Source: Bacteroidota bacterium (GTDB lineage: Bacteria; Bacteroidota; Bacteroidia; Cytophagales; Cytophagaceae). Taken from it: 64,000 nt of DNA. The notes below the pieces were generated by a model. It was not told the origin of the DNA and made no database searches. It worked only from the letters and a program-made list of their open reading frames with translations. A program made the translations under genes and the position numbers. Where the stretch lies: assembly GCA_023392125.1 (NCBI GenBank), contig JAEVZS010000022.1:62001-126000 (forward strand). The letters are read 5' to 3'. This document shows positions 27,956 through 36,484 of this stretch, in pieces; positions within the stretch are counted from its first letter, which is position 1, and each line of letters starts with the position of its first letter.

Positions 27956-28765
27956 TCAATCTATGCCCTGCAAAAACTCTCTGAATGCTTTTATACTTTC
28001 TTCCTTCCGCTCATACATTCCCATGTGGCCGGTCTCTTCCAGCACATGTACGTGATGTTTCTCAGGTAAGTAGCACTGTTCCATACTCTTTTCGTACGGA
28101 ACCGCATTGTCTTCTCTGCCTATAATAAAAAGCACCGGCAGATTCGTTTGCTTTAATACCTCAATGCGATCCTTCCTGTCGCGCATAGCAAGAGTTGTTG
28201 CGACAACTGTTTTCACCTCCATCTTCCGGCATACATCTTTCAGCTGATCAATTTCCGCAGACAATTTTCCCCTATTCTTAGGATAGAACAGGGGAGCTAC
28301 AAACGAATCGGCAAAAGCATCCATTCCGTGCTTTTCGATAAACTCGACTGTTCTGTCACGATTACGTTTCTTATCCTCCGTATCAGCAAATGCTGTGGAA
28401 TGAAAGAGACCAAATCCGCATAGCTTTTCGGAATAGATTTCGGCAAAAGCAAGCGCTACATAGCCTCCCAGTGAATGTCCGATCATTACGCATTTTTGAA
28501 CAGCTAACTCTTCCAGAAGCTCATTTACCATCTGAGCCATAATCTCAATCGTCAGCTCATGGAGTACTTCTGCACTTTGTCCATGCCCCGGAAGATCAAC
28601 TGCAATCACACGATATCCGGCAAAAAGTTCCTCCTGAAAATCAGCCCACAACTCTTTATTTTCACAAAACCCATGAATTAATACGACCACCGGACCAGTT
28701 CCCCGGTCACTGTATGCAAGTCTCATATCGTTATAAATAGTTTGATTTATAGTAAAATTAATCAA
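27956..28765 (-). CDS. Alpha/beta hydrolase
   Basis: 269 residues with a complete alpha/beta hydrolase fold. The oxyanion region is VVLIHGFCENKELW, the nucleophile elbow GHSLGGY (Ser about 97), the acid in IGREDNAVP (about 217) and the His in EETGHMGMYE (about 246). No signal peptide, so probably cytoplasmic. The start is a TTG at 28765; the first ATG (28726) would leave too little before the first strand. Substrate unknown; esterase or lactonase roles are possible. Transcribed divergently from the DUF4293 gene. Confidence 0.88.
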   Translation of the reverse strand: MINFTINQTIYNDMRLAYSDRGTGPVVVLIHGFCENKELWADFQEELFAGYRVIAVDLPGHGQSAEVLHELTIEIMAQMVNELLEELAVQKCVMIGHSLGGYVALAFAEIYSEKLCGFGLFHSTAFADTEDKKRNRDRTVEFIEKHGMDAFADSFVAPLFYPKNRGKLSAEIDQLKDVCRKMEVKTVVATTLAMRDRKDRIEVLKQTNLPVLFIIGREDNAVPYEKSMEQCYLPEKHHVHVLEETGHMGMYERKEESIKAFREFLQGID

Positions 28766-28884
28766 TTACTTTTATTCATTAATGCTTCCGAAATCAGGAA
28801 CCACAAAACAATTGAATATGAATTACGTTTCAGAATAGATTTTTAGTTACTTTGTCGACCTAAAACAAACACTTTTTAGTAATA

Positions 28885-29358
28885 ATGATTCAACGAATTC
28901 AGAGTATTTTTCTGTTGCTGGCCGGGACGGCTTCAGTAATGGTTTTGTTTCTTCCCATCTGGTCCAATGAAGTAATCGGGCAATATAGCGTTACGGCAGA
29001 TTCGATTCTTGTAAAAATGTCTGATCCTGTCGGAAATGTACTTAAGACTGAGCCTGTAGCCTATGTAGCAGCCCTGGCAGCTATTTGCGCTATTGTTACT
29101 TTTTATACAATTTTCAGATTCAAAACCCGCAAAATTCAGATTAAGCTGGGATGGCTTTGCATATTGCTCAACTGCGGGCTCGTCGTAGCTTTTGCATATA
29201 GTATCAGCAGAGGACAACTCCTGCTTGGTGTCGATGAGGCAGGATCGTTTAAGGCAGGATTCTTTATGCCATTTGTGTCCATGATTTTTGTTTTCATGGC
29301 CAATCATTATATCCGAAAGGATGAGAGACTGGTTCGATCTGTTGACAGGCTTCGCTGA
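28885..29358 (+). CDS. DUF4293 family membrane protein
   Basis: 157 residues. It starts MIQRIQSIFLLLAGTASVMV, the typical opening of DUF4293, a four-helix inner-membrane family restricted to Bacteroidota with no known function. Four hydrophobic segments are visible (about 7-27, 53-73, 83-105, 118-138) with a basic C-terminal tail. A possible -7 element TTACTTTG lies at 28847-28854. Confidence 0.85.
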   Translation: MIQRIQSIFLLLAGTASVMVLFLPIWSNEVIGQYSVTADSILVKMSDPVGNVLKTEPVAYVAALAAICAIVTFYTIFRFKTRKIQIKLGWLCILLNCGLVVAFAYSISRGQLLLGVDEAGSFKAGFFMPFVSMIFVFMANHYIRKDERLVRSVDRLR

Positions 29359-29417
29359 AAACAACAACTCACTTGTCACCACACAAGGTACAAGAAGCTA
29401 CTGGCAATAAAAAATCT

Positions 29418-29451
29418 TCAGCAGATTACTGTAGCTACAGTAATCTGCTGA
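29418..29451 (-). terminator. 34-base perfect palindrome overlapping a stop codon
   Basis: Bases 29418-29451 are a perfect self-complementary palindrome centred on GTAGCTAC. The minus-strand gene ending at 29435 uses its inner half for its last codons (Leu-Ser-Arg-Leu-Leu-stop). On the minus strand a U-tract (GATTTTTTATT) follows, so it should act as a terminator. Confidence 0.8.
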
Positions 29452-30871
29452 GAAAGTCTTCGTCCAGTTTAATATACTTCAGAGGAGAAAAATGCTTGGG
29501 CATAACAGACTTGAGACGGATCACGTAGCCCTGTAGCTTGGTAGCTTTAGTCTTTTTCACATCATTCAGCGAACTCTTCATGATCTTGGTATACAGCAAA
29601 GCATGTCCGCAGTGTTCTTTACCCAAAATCCGAACCTGTCTCTGCACACTGTTGATCAACTGATTAAATAAATCATAGTCTTTCATCAGACAATATTGCA
29701 AGGCCAGAAAAAGCTTTACTTCCATCTGGGCAAATGGATGTTTTTTCAGGCTGATATCATTCAGCATGCTATTGACAACTTTTGCTGCCTCATCATATTT
29801 ATCAACGTAATAGCAGGAAATGGCGCGGTACATAACATATACTACATACTGCGGAATATCTTCCTTATCTACCTCAAAGTCATCAAAAAGAATTTTATTT
29901 TCCTCGTATAACTGATTCTCACTGCCGATCCTGATAAAACGATCCAGTCTGGTCAACAGGAACTGCGCCGGGAATGTATAAAGACTATAATTTGAAAGAA
30001 GCGTTGTTGCTGAGTCATCCACCTCCTCAAAAAACTTCTCGGATTTCCGGTACACGTTGTTTTTGGAGTAATACTCAAACTTGAGATATTCAAACACCAG
30101 CTTAAGGTGATAATAAATCGAATCAAGATAATACTGATCAAAAGCCTCCTGCACTTTCTCAAAAATATCCTCTATGGCTTCTTCATCATCTTTTTTCTTA
30201 TTATCCTCTACATGAAGCCTGTGGAATATATTAATACAGCTTTCATAAACAAACAACCGGTGGGACTGATACAGATTGGACACATTCTCAACTTCTTTTT
30301 TCAGAATTGTCAAGCCATATTTTTCGGTCTCATCATGACTAAGTAAGAAGTTTCCATACTTTTGAAAATATTGCGCCAGCAAATCTTCCGCCTTATCCAG
30401 AGCGAGCATATAGGCAACATGCCGGTTATACAGTTGAGAGTAGCTGAATGCCTCCGGAGAGTTTATCTGTAATTTTTTCAGCGTTTTGTATACAATTGTA
30501 AGCTCATTGGCAAGATCATAATCAATCAATTCCTTCTCCAGCTTTTTAAGCGTGGTAATTGCGATTGCTTTCTTTTTTGTAAATATGATCTCGTTTATAT
30601 TGGCAACTTTCTTCAACAGAGAAGTCCTCGGACTTTCCATCTGTTGCAGAAGATACTCCTCTATTTTCTGATTTAACCGGGATCGCAACGTATAATACGC
30701 ATTGGTATTTACGTCAAGTGCCTCCATGATCTTACCATCAGAAAGTTGTTTTTCGCGAAGGTATTTTAACAGAAACGCAGACTTTTCCGCATTGCTCTCT
30801 ATAAGAGAATCGTAAATGGAATGAAAGTCTTTAACAGATAACTGTTTTATTATATTTTTTAGTTTCGACAT
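29435..30871 (-). CDS. Helical repeat protein of unknown function
   Basis: 478 residues, entirely helical and rich in Lys, Glu, Tyr and Leu, without signal peptide or membrane segment, so cytoplasmic. The N-terminal 75 residues include EALDVNTNAYYTLRSRLNQKI, which resembles a helix-turn-helix; the rest looks like irregular TPR-like helical pairs (for example YYVDKYDEAAKVVNSML). I do not recognise a named family, though similar proteins of this length are common in Cytophagales. A regulator or scaffold is possible but unproven. Its last codons lie in a palindromic terminator. Confidence 0.85.
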   Translation of the reverse strand: MSKLKNIIKQLSVKDFHSIYDSLIESNAEKSAFLLKYLREKQLSDGKIMEALDVNTNAYYTLRSRLNQKIEEYLLQQMESPRTSLLKKVANINEIIFTKKKAIAITTLKKLEKELIDYDLANELTIVYKTLKKLQINSPEAFSYSQLYNRHVAYMLALDKAEDLLAQYFQKYGNFLLSHDETEKYGLTILKKEVENVSNLYQSHRLFVYESCINIFHRLHVEDNKKKDDEEAIEDIFEKVQEAFDQYYLDSIYYHLKLVFEYLKFEYYSKNNVYRKSEKFFEEVDDSATTLLSNYSLYTFPAQFLLTRLDRFIRIGSENQLYEENKILFDDFEVDKEDIPQYVVYVMYRAISCYYVDKYDEAAKVVNSMLNDISLKKHPFAQMEVKLFLALQYCLMKDYDLFNQLINSVQRQVRILGKEHCGHALLYTKIMKSSLNDVKKTKATKLQGYVIRLKSVMPKHFSPLKYIKLDEDFLSRLL

Positions 30872-31078
30872 TTCGAAAAATCACTGAAGTACCAAAAACA
30901 CTATGATTCCGACCAAATCTAACAAAAAATAAGTAGGAAAATAGAAAGAAAGCAAATTAAATATTACCAGGTGTAAGTTTTTTCCGGGTTATTTATATAT
31001 TTTCTCCCGCTTATTTTCTATTCGGGCCTATATTGCCTTAAAGCGTAAAAACTTCACAAAAGTTTCATTGATTAAAAC

Positions 31079-31118
31079 AAAAAAGCCTTTTACCAGAAGT
31101 AAATCTGTTAAAAGGCTT
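31079..31118 (-). terminator. Terminator of the tRNA gene
   Basis: AAGCCTTTTA and TAAAAGGCTT form a 10-bp stem; on the minus strand it ends in TTTTTTGTTTT. It lies 35 bases beyond the tRNA 3' end. The stretch 30872-31078 beyond it is AT-rich and shows nothing else. Confidence 0.8.
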
Positions 31119-31152
31119 AGAATTTTTGTACTCTAAAAGAGCTGTTGTAATG

Positions 31153-31226
31153 TGGAGAATATCGGAGTCGAACCGATGACCTCTACGCTGCCAGCGTAGC
31201 GCTCTAGCCAGCTGAGCTAATTCCCC
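31153..31226 (-). tRNA. tRNA-Ala (anticodon GGC)
   Basis: 74 bases folding into a full cloverleaf on the minus strand: acceptor GGGGAAT with ATTCTCC, D-arm GCTC/GAGC, anticodon stem CTACG/CGTAG with loop CTGGCAG (anticodon GGC, reads GCC/GCU), T-arm ATCGG/CCGAT with TTCGACT. The acceptor has the G3-U70 wobble pair, the alanine identity element. CCA is not encoded. A terminator follows. Confidence 0.97.
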
Positions 31227-31284
31227 TGGATTTTCCAAAAAGGAATGCAAATATACATTAAAAAGTTATGTTTCAAACAAAGCA

Positions 31285-31815
31285 TTAATTAATTATTCTC
31301 ACCGCAAATAAAAAGACCGACAAATAATACTCTGCATAAAGATCACTCTCAACAACTCCAAGCTTTGTAGACGCATGAATAAATCTGACATTATTTCGTC
31401 CATTGATTTTAGTGACCATTCCTACGTGTGTGACCTTAGTCCTTCCTTTTTTATCCGTAAAAAAAACAAGATCTCCTTCTCTGAGATCATTCAACGAAAT
31501 TTTTCTACCCAGGCGACTTTGCTCCTGCGAAGTTCTTGGAAGCATCTGATCAATGCTTTTGAATGAAGTACATATAAGCCCGGAGCAATCCATTCCTGCT
31601 CTTGTGGCTCCTCCCATCCGGTAGGGCGTACCAATATACGATTTTGCACTTGCAATTACTTTCGTCACTGCAGGAGATACAGAGGTGCCGGCTGATGCTC
31701 TGGACTGTGTGGTTTTTGAAACGCTACGGGATTTCGAGGTTTTCCGACAGGCCCCCAGAATCATACTACCTGCCAGTAAAATAAAGAGAATGTATTTTTT
31801 CTGAAATTTTATCAT
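31285..31815 (-). CDS. NlpC/P60 family lipoprotein peptidase
   Basis: 176 residues. Lipobox ILGAC (Cys23), a Ser/Thr/Lys linker, then a complete NlpC/P60 domain (about 50-176): catalytic Cys in GMDCSGL (about 76), His in VTHVGMV (about 130) and the third polar residue in RFIHAST (about 144). These enzymes cut peptide stems of peptidoglycan, usually gamma-D-Glu-diamino acid bonds. Located in the outer or inner membrane facing the periplasm. It is a single gene between tRNA-Ala and the asparagine synthetase gene, which runs the other way. Confidence 0.92.
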   Translation of the reverse strand: MIKFQKKYILFILLAGSMILGACRKTSKSRSVSKTTQSRASAGTSVSPAVTKVIASAKSYIGTPYRMGGATRAGMDCSGLICTSFKSIDQMLPRTSQEQSRLGRKISLNDLREGDLVFFTDKKGRTKVTHVGMVTKINGRNNVRFIHASTKLGVVESDLYAEYYLSVFLFAVRIIN

Positions 31816-31888
31816 TATTCTCTAATTTAAAACAGCGTAATTAAAATTAAAACATATTTTTAGGGAAATAACAGTACCATAGAATCAG

Positions 31889-33793
31889 ATGTGTGGAATA
31901 ACCGGAATCAAGGCATTCAACCAGGTTGGCGCTTTTTATATGATGAACCTTGGCAACTCTATGGAATTGCTGACAAAACGCGGCCCCAATCAGCGAGGTA
32001 CTTATATTGACAATACCACTGCCCTGGGACATACCAGGCTGTCGATCATTGATCTGAGTATGCAAGGCAGACAGCCGATGAAAAGCCCCGATGGTAATTA
32101 TATATTATTGTACAACGGAGAAATCTTCAATTATAAGACGTTACGAGGTGAGCTGGAAAAAGAAGGCTGTATATTTGCCTCGGATACGGACACTGAGGTT
32201 TTGCTTCAACTATATATAAGAGAGGGAGCAAAGTGTCTGCACAAGCTCAATGGGTTCTTTGCATTTGCCATATACAATGTCGCTGAGGAGAGTTTATTTC
32301 TGGCCAGAGATCGTTTTGGAGTGAAACCTCTGCTTTATTATACAGACGAGGACAAGTTTATTTTCGCTTCGGAAATGAAGGCGCTGCTTACATATAACAT
32401 ACCCCGGGAAACAGACTACCATAGCATTTCCCAGTTTTTCCACTACAATTATATACCAGGCCCGGCAACAGGTATCAAAAACTGCTACAAACTGGAGCCA
32501 GGTCATTATTTGCATGTTGCAAAAAAGGAAATAGAGAAACACAACTACTACCAGTTACCTTCAGGCAGCAATTATACTTTTCATGATTATAACAGCGCAT
32601 GTAGTACACTTTATACCCTGTTGGAGGATGCTGTCCGTATTCGTCTTAATGCGGACGTTCCCGTTGGCGCTTTTCTGAGTGGCGGTATTGATTCTTCGGT
32701 AATCACTGCTCTCGCAGCCAATATGCAACCCGGCCTCAGGACATTTACGATCGGTTACGAAGATCACAAGTTCTTTGATGAAACACATTATGCATCCATC
32801 ATTGCAAAAAAATACTCTACCGATCATGAAACAATATATCTGACGAACAAAGAGCTTTTTGCTTCTTTTCAGGAAGCCCTTGATTATATTGACGAGCCTT
32901 TCGCAGATTCTTCTGCGCTAGCCGTTTATATTCTCAGCAAAAAGGTAAGTAGTCATGTCCGTGTTGCATTATCCGGCGATGGTGCAGATGAGCTTTTTGG
33001 CGGATATAATAAGCATCTGGCAGAAAACATGATCATCGAAAATAACTGGAAACTTTCATTTGCCCGGTCCTTACATCCTGTTATAAAACTACTTCCCCAA
33101 AGTCGCTCCGGGAAAATAACGAATATGATAAGGCAACTTGAAAAGCTGGCTTCCGGGGCGAAGCTTAACCGAAAAGACAGATATTATCAGTGGGCTGGTT
33201 TTTCGTCCGGCGAATTAAGCTCAGATCTTTTTTCTGAAAAAATCAAAAGTGAATTGGATTTCCTGGAAATAAAGAACAGAGTTCAGCATCAAAGCCGCTT
33301 TATAAACTCTAAAGGCGACTTCAATGAAATACTTCGGAACGACGTAGATCTGGTTCTTTCTAACGACATGCTCGTAAAGACTGATCTCATGTCAATGGCT
33401 AATAGCCTTGAGATCCGAAATCCGTTTCTTGACTACAGGATAGCAGAATTCTCTTTCAGCATCCCCCCTGCCTTTAAGACCGATTCACTGAAAGGCAAAA
33501 AAATTGTACGGGACACATTTTCAGAGTTACTTCCGGCAGAACTTCTGAACAGACCTAAAAGGGGTTTTGAGGTCCCGTTACTCAGCTGGCTCAGATCAAC
33601 TCTTCTTCCAGAAATCAGGGAATCGCTTCTGTCTGAAAAATATTTAACAGAACAGCAAATATTTGACCCCGCAAAAATAGCAGGATTACTGATCAAAATA
33701 TATTCTTCCAATCCCGGTGATACGCACGCACGCCTCTGGGCTGTCATTGTTTTTCAGTACTGGCATAGAAAGTACATTCTCAGACAGTCATAA
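31889..33793 (+). CDS. asnB: Asparagine synthase (glutamine-hydrolysing), polysaccharide-cluster type
   Basis: 634 residues. The Ntn-type glutaminase domain starts MCGITGIKAF with the nucleophile Cys2 after Met removal; RGPNQRGTY and YNGEIFNY are glutamine-site motifs. The synthetase domain has the PP-loop SGGIDSS (about 264-270) and LSGDGADELFGGY. It transfers ammonia from glutamine to an aspartate-like carboxyl. It lies 109 bases before gmd-fcl on the same strand; AsnB-like proteins often occur in exopolysaccharide clusters, where they amidate sugars such as uronic acids. Either ordinary asparagine synthesis or glycan amidation is possible; the context slightly favours the second. Confidence 0.9.
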   Translation: MCGITGIKAFNQVGAFYMMNLGNSMELLTKRGPNQRGTYIDNTTALGHTRLSIIDLSMQGRQPMKSPDGNYILLYNGEIFNYKTLRGELEKEGCIFASDTDTEVLLQLYIREGAKCLHKLNGFFAFAIYNVAEESLFLARDRFGVKPLLYYTDEDKFIFASEMKALLTYNIPRETDYHSISQFFHYNYIPGPATGIKNCYKLEPGHYLHVAKKEIEKHNYYQLPSGSNYTFHDYNSACSTLYTLLEDAVRIRLNADVPVGAFLSGGIDSSVITALAANMQPGLRTFTIGYEDHKFFDETHYASIIAKKYSTDHETIYLTNKELFASFQEALDYIDEPFADSSALAVYILSKKVSSHVRVALSGDGADELFGGYNKHLAENMIIENNWKLSFARSLHPVIKLLPQSRSGKITNMIRQLEKLASGAKLNRKDRYYQWAGFSSGELSSDLFSEKIKSELDFLEIKNRVQHQSRFINSKGDFNEILRNDVDLVLSNDMLVKTDLMSMANSLEIRNPFLDYRIAEFSFSIPPAFKTDSLKGKKIVRDTFSELLPAELLNRPKRGFEVPLLSWLRSTLLPEIRESLLSEKYLTEQQIFDPAKIAGLLIKIYSSNPGDTHARLWAVIVFQYWHRKYILRQS

Positions 33794-33872
33794 ATATGTA
33801 TAAAAAGAATTGTCTTTGAGCTGTCAGAGTCTTTTAAGAAGTTTAAAATTTTTATATATGAATCTCAAATAA

Positions 33873-33880
33873 TAACTTTG
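33873..33880 (+). promoter_or_regulatory. -7 promoter element (TAACTTTG) for gmd
   Basis: TAACTTTG is a full match to TAnnTTTG, 22 bases before the gmd ATG. No clear -33 TTG is visible at the usual distance. Confidence 0.55.
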
Positions 33881-33902
33881 TCGTTTCCAAATATCAATCA
33901 TA

Positions 33903-35015
33903 ATGAAGAAGGCATTAATCACCGGAATAACTGGACAAGATGGAGCATACCTCGCTGAGTTTCTTTTAAGAAAAGGCTATGAAGTCCATGGTATTAAACG
34001 AAGAAGTAGTTTGTTTAATACTGACCGTATTGATCATTTGTACGAAGATCCTCATATTGAGAATCGTTCTTTTATTCTTCATTATGGCGATCTGAGTGAC
34101 TCTCTCAATATTGTCCGGATAGTACAGGAAGTACAACCGGATGAGATATATAATCTCGGAGCAATGTCTCATGTAAAGGTTAGTTTTGACTCCCCTGAAT
34201 ATACAGCCAATGTGGATGGAATCGGGGCATTAAGAATTCTTGAAGCTGTAAGACTACTTGGTCTGACCAAAAAAACAAAAATATATCAGGCTTCTACCTC
34301 CGAATTATATGGTCTGGTGCAAGCTGTTCCTCAATCCGAAACTACTCCGTTTTATCCGCGTTCTCCATATGCTGTTGCCAAAATGTATGGTTACTGGATT
34401 ACAGTCAACTATCGTGAAGCATACAATATGTTTGCAGTGAACGGAATTCTGTTTAACCATGAATCACCACTCCGGGGTGAGACATTTGTAACCAGAAAAA
34501 TTACTCGGGGTGTATCCCGTATAGCGCTGGGAATGCAGGATAAGCTGTATCTCGGAAACCTTGATGCCAAAAGAGACTGGGGACATGCCAAGGATTATGT
34601 TGAAGCAATGTGGCTGATACTTCAGCAAGAAACGCCCGAAGATTTTGTAATCGCAACCGGAGAAACAACGATGGTAAGAGACTTTGTTAAAATGGCTTTT
34701 GCCGAACTCGGAGTAGAAGTTGAGTTCAAAGGAAAGGGAGTAGATGAAGTTGGCATTGTAGTCAGCTGTAAAAATCCTGAGTTCTCTCTTGAGACCGGCA
34801 GAGAAGTTGTGGCAGTAGATCCTCGGTATTTCAGACCAACAGAGGTTGATCTTCTGATCGGTGATCCAACCAAATCCAAAACGAAACTGGGCTGGAAACC
34901 CAAATATGACTTGCCTGCCCTGGTAAAAGATATGATGAAAGCTGATGTTGAGCTATTCCGCAGAGACCTTCTTCTGCAAAAAGGCGGTCACAAAATCATG
35001 AATTATCATGAATAA
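33903..35015 (+). CDS. gmd: GDP-mannose 4,6-dehydratase
   Basis: 370 residues, normal for Gmd, which turns GDP-D-mannose into GDP-4-keto-6-deoxymannose with bound NADP. The Rossmann motif GITGQDGAYLAEFL is at the N-terminus, the Thr/Glu catalytic pair in STSELYG and the Tyr-Lys pair in YPRSPYAVAKMYGYW; NHESPLRGETFVTRKITRG is a Gmd signature. It has its own -7 element and overlaps fcl by 8 bases, forming the two-step GDP-L-fucose route for surface glycans or LPS. Confidence 0.96.
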   Translation: MKKALITGITGQDGAYLAEFLLRKGYEVHGIKRRSSLFNTDRIDHLYEDPHIENRSFILHYGDLSDSLNIVRIVQEVQPDEIYNLGAMSHVKVSFDSPEYTANVDGIGALRILEAVRLLGLTKKTKIYQASTSELYGLVQAVPQSETTPFYPRSPYAVAKMYGYWITVNYREAYNMFAVNGILFNHESPLRGETFVTRKITRGVSRIALGMQDKLYLGNLDAKRDWGHAKDYVEAMWLILQQETPEDFVIATGETTMVRDFVKMAFAELGVEVEFKGKGVDEVGIVVSCKNPEFSLETGREVVAVDPRYFRPTEVDLLIGDPTKSKTKLGWKPKYDLPALVKDMMKADVELFRRDLLLQKGGHKIMNYHE

Positions 35016-35958
35016 TAAAATGGAGAAAAACGCTAAGATCTACGTTGCCGGTCATAGAGGCATGGTTGGTTCTGCAATTGTAAGAAAATTACAAAGCGAA
35101 GGGTTCTCAGCTATACTAACCCGAACCTCTTCAGAGCTGGATCTTACGAATCAGGAAGCTGTAAACAGTTTCTTTGAAAAAGAAAAGCCTGAATATGTTT
35201 ATCTTGCGGCTGCCAAAGTTGGTGGTATTCATGCCAATAATGTCTATCGGGCTGATTTCATATACAAAAACCTGATGATTGAAGCCAATGTCATCCATAG
35301 CGCTTATGTTCACAAGGTTAAGAAACTCTTATTTCTTGGTTCTTCGTGTATCTATCCTAAGTTTGCATCGCAGCCACTAAAAGAAGACAGCCTGCTTAGC
35401 GGAGAACTGGAACCTACCAACGAGCCATACGCCATTGCCAAAATTGCAGGAATAAAGCTATGCGAAGCTTATCGGGATCAATACGGATGCAATTTTATAT
35501 CTGTAATGCCAACCAATCTGTACGGACCCAATGACAATTACGATCTGAATAATTCGCATGTATTACCTGCTCTGATCAGAAAGTTTCATACAGCCAGGGT
35601 CAAAGGTGACACATTCGTAGAAATCTGGGGGACCGGTATTCCAAAAAGAGAATTCCTTCATGTTGATGATCTGGCAGACGCGTGTTATTTTCTTATGAAG
35701 AACTATAATGCAAAAGGCTTTCTGAACGTGGGTGTAGGCTGGGATATCTCTATTAAGGATCTTGCTCTTATGGTGAAAGACATTACCGGTTTTGAAGGAG
35801 AGCTAAAATTCAATACAGATAAACCTGACGGAACACCCAGGAAGCTTATGGATGTTTCCCGGCTGGAAGAACTGGGCTGGAAAGCTCAGATTGATCTCAG
35901 AGAAGGTATAAGCCGGGTCTATGACAGCGTAAAAGACCAGCTCCTTGTGGAGGCATAA
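35008..35958 (+). CDS. fcl: GDP-L-fucose synthase
   Basis: 316 residues from the ATG at 35008, or 312 from the ATG at 35020. An NADP-binding motif GHRGMVGSAIVRKL begins the protein; catalytic Ser in LGSSCIYPK, and Tyr/Lys in EPYAIAKIAGIKLCE. It performs the epimerase/reductase step from GDP-4-keto-6-deoxymannose to GDP-L-fucose, directly following gmd in the same operon. The product would feed glycosyltransferases not present in this window. Confidence 0.96.
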   Translation: MNNKMEKNAKIYVAGHRGMVGSAIVRKLQSEGFSAILTRTSSELDLTNQEAVNSFFEKEKPEYVYLAAAKVGGIHANNVYRADFIYKNLMIEANVIHSAYVHKVKKLLFLGSSCIYPKFASQPLKEDSLLSGELEPTNEPYAIAKIAGIKLCEAYRDQYGCNFISVMPTNLYGPNDNYDLNNSHVLPALIRKFHTARVKGDTFVEIWGTGIPKREFLHVDDLADACYFLMKNYNAKGFLNVGVGWDISIKDLALMVKDITGFEGELKFNTDKPDGTPRKLMDVSRLEELGWKAQIDLREGISRVYDSVKDQLLVEA

Positions 35959-35966
35959 AAATAAAT

Positions 35967-35996
35967 TGGGAAGCCTTTCCTGACAAAAGCTTCCCA
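35967..35996. terminator. Hairpin between fcl and the convergent lipoprotein gene
   Basis: TGGGAAGC and GCTTCCCA form an 8-bp stem with a 14-base loop, 8 bases after the fcl stop. The U-tract is poor. Confidence 0.6.
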
Positions 35997-36021
35997 TATG
36001 TTTCATATTAGTCCTTTTTTA

Positions 36022-36405
36022 TTATTGGCGCTGCATTGTCAATGTTTGCTGCATACTAAACTCCTCTCCTGACAATATCAGCCTGTCATTGCTTATTTGC
36101 TCAATTTTCTTTTCCGCAACCAAGTCCAAATCAGCAAACTTAAAGATCAGCACACCGGTTTCCGTGTTAATCTCATAAGTTCCTTTCTCAGATTTCCCAT
36201 CTTCAGATCTTGAAAAGTTTCCGGTCTTATCAAACTCATATGTCATATCAATCTGATCACCTGTAAGTTTTGTACCGGACAAGTCCAACTCTGTTACTTT
36301 CCACACTCCCAGCAAAAGTTCACCTTTGCTCTTGCCGCAAGACCATGTCAGAGAGGCAATCAGAATCAGAACAATAAATGGGCGATAAGCAGCAGATGGT
36401 TTCAT
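36022..36405 (-). CDS. Lipocalin-like lipoprotein
   Basis: 127 residues from the ATG at 36405 (another in-frame ATG at 36420). A lipobox LTWSC gives a lipid-anchored protein. The mature part has the small-barrel pattern of lipocalin-like/DUF4488-type proteins: GVWKVTELDLSG, then TYEFDKTGNFSRS, KGTYEINTETGVLIF and RLILSGEEF. Such domains may bind small ligands, but the function is unknown. It is convergent with fcl and 79 bases downstream of the helicase gene. Confidence 0.8.
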   Translation of the reverse strand: MKPSAAYRPFIVLILIASLTWSCGKSKGELLLGVWKVTELDLSGTKLTGDQIDMTYEFDKTGNFSRSEDGKSEKGTYEINTETGVLIFKFADLDLVAEKKIEQISNDRLILSGEEFSMQQTLTMQRQ

Positions 36406-36484
36406 AAAATGTAGTATCATTTAGGATTATAATATGTCAAAATTAATAAATAATAAATGGTATTGACAGGATAGTCAGAATTTT

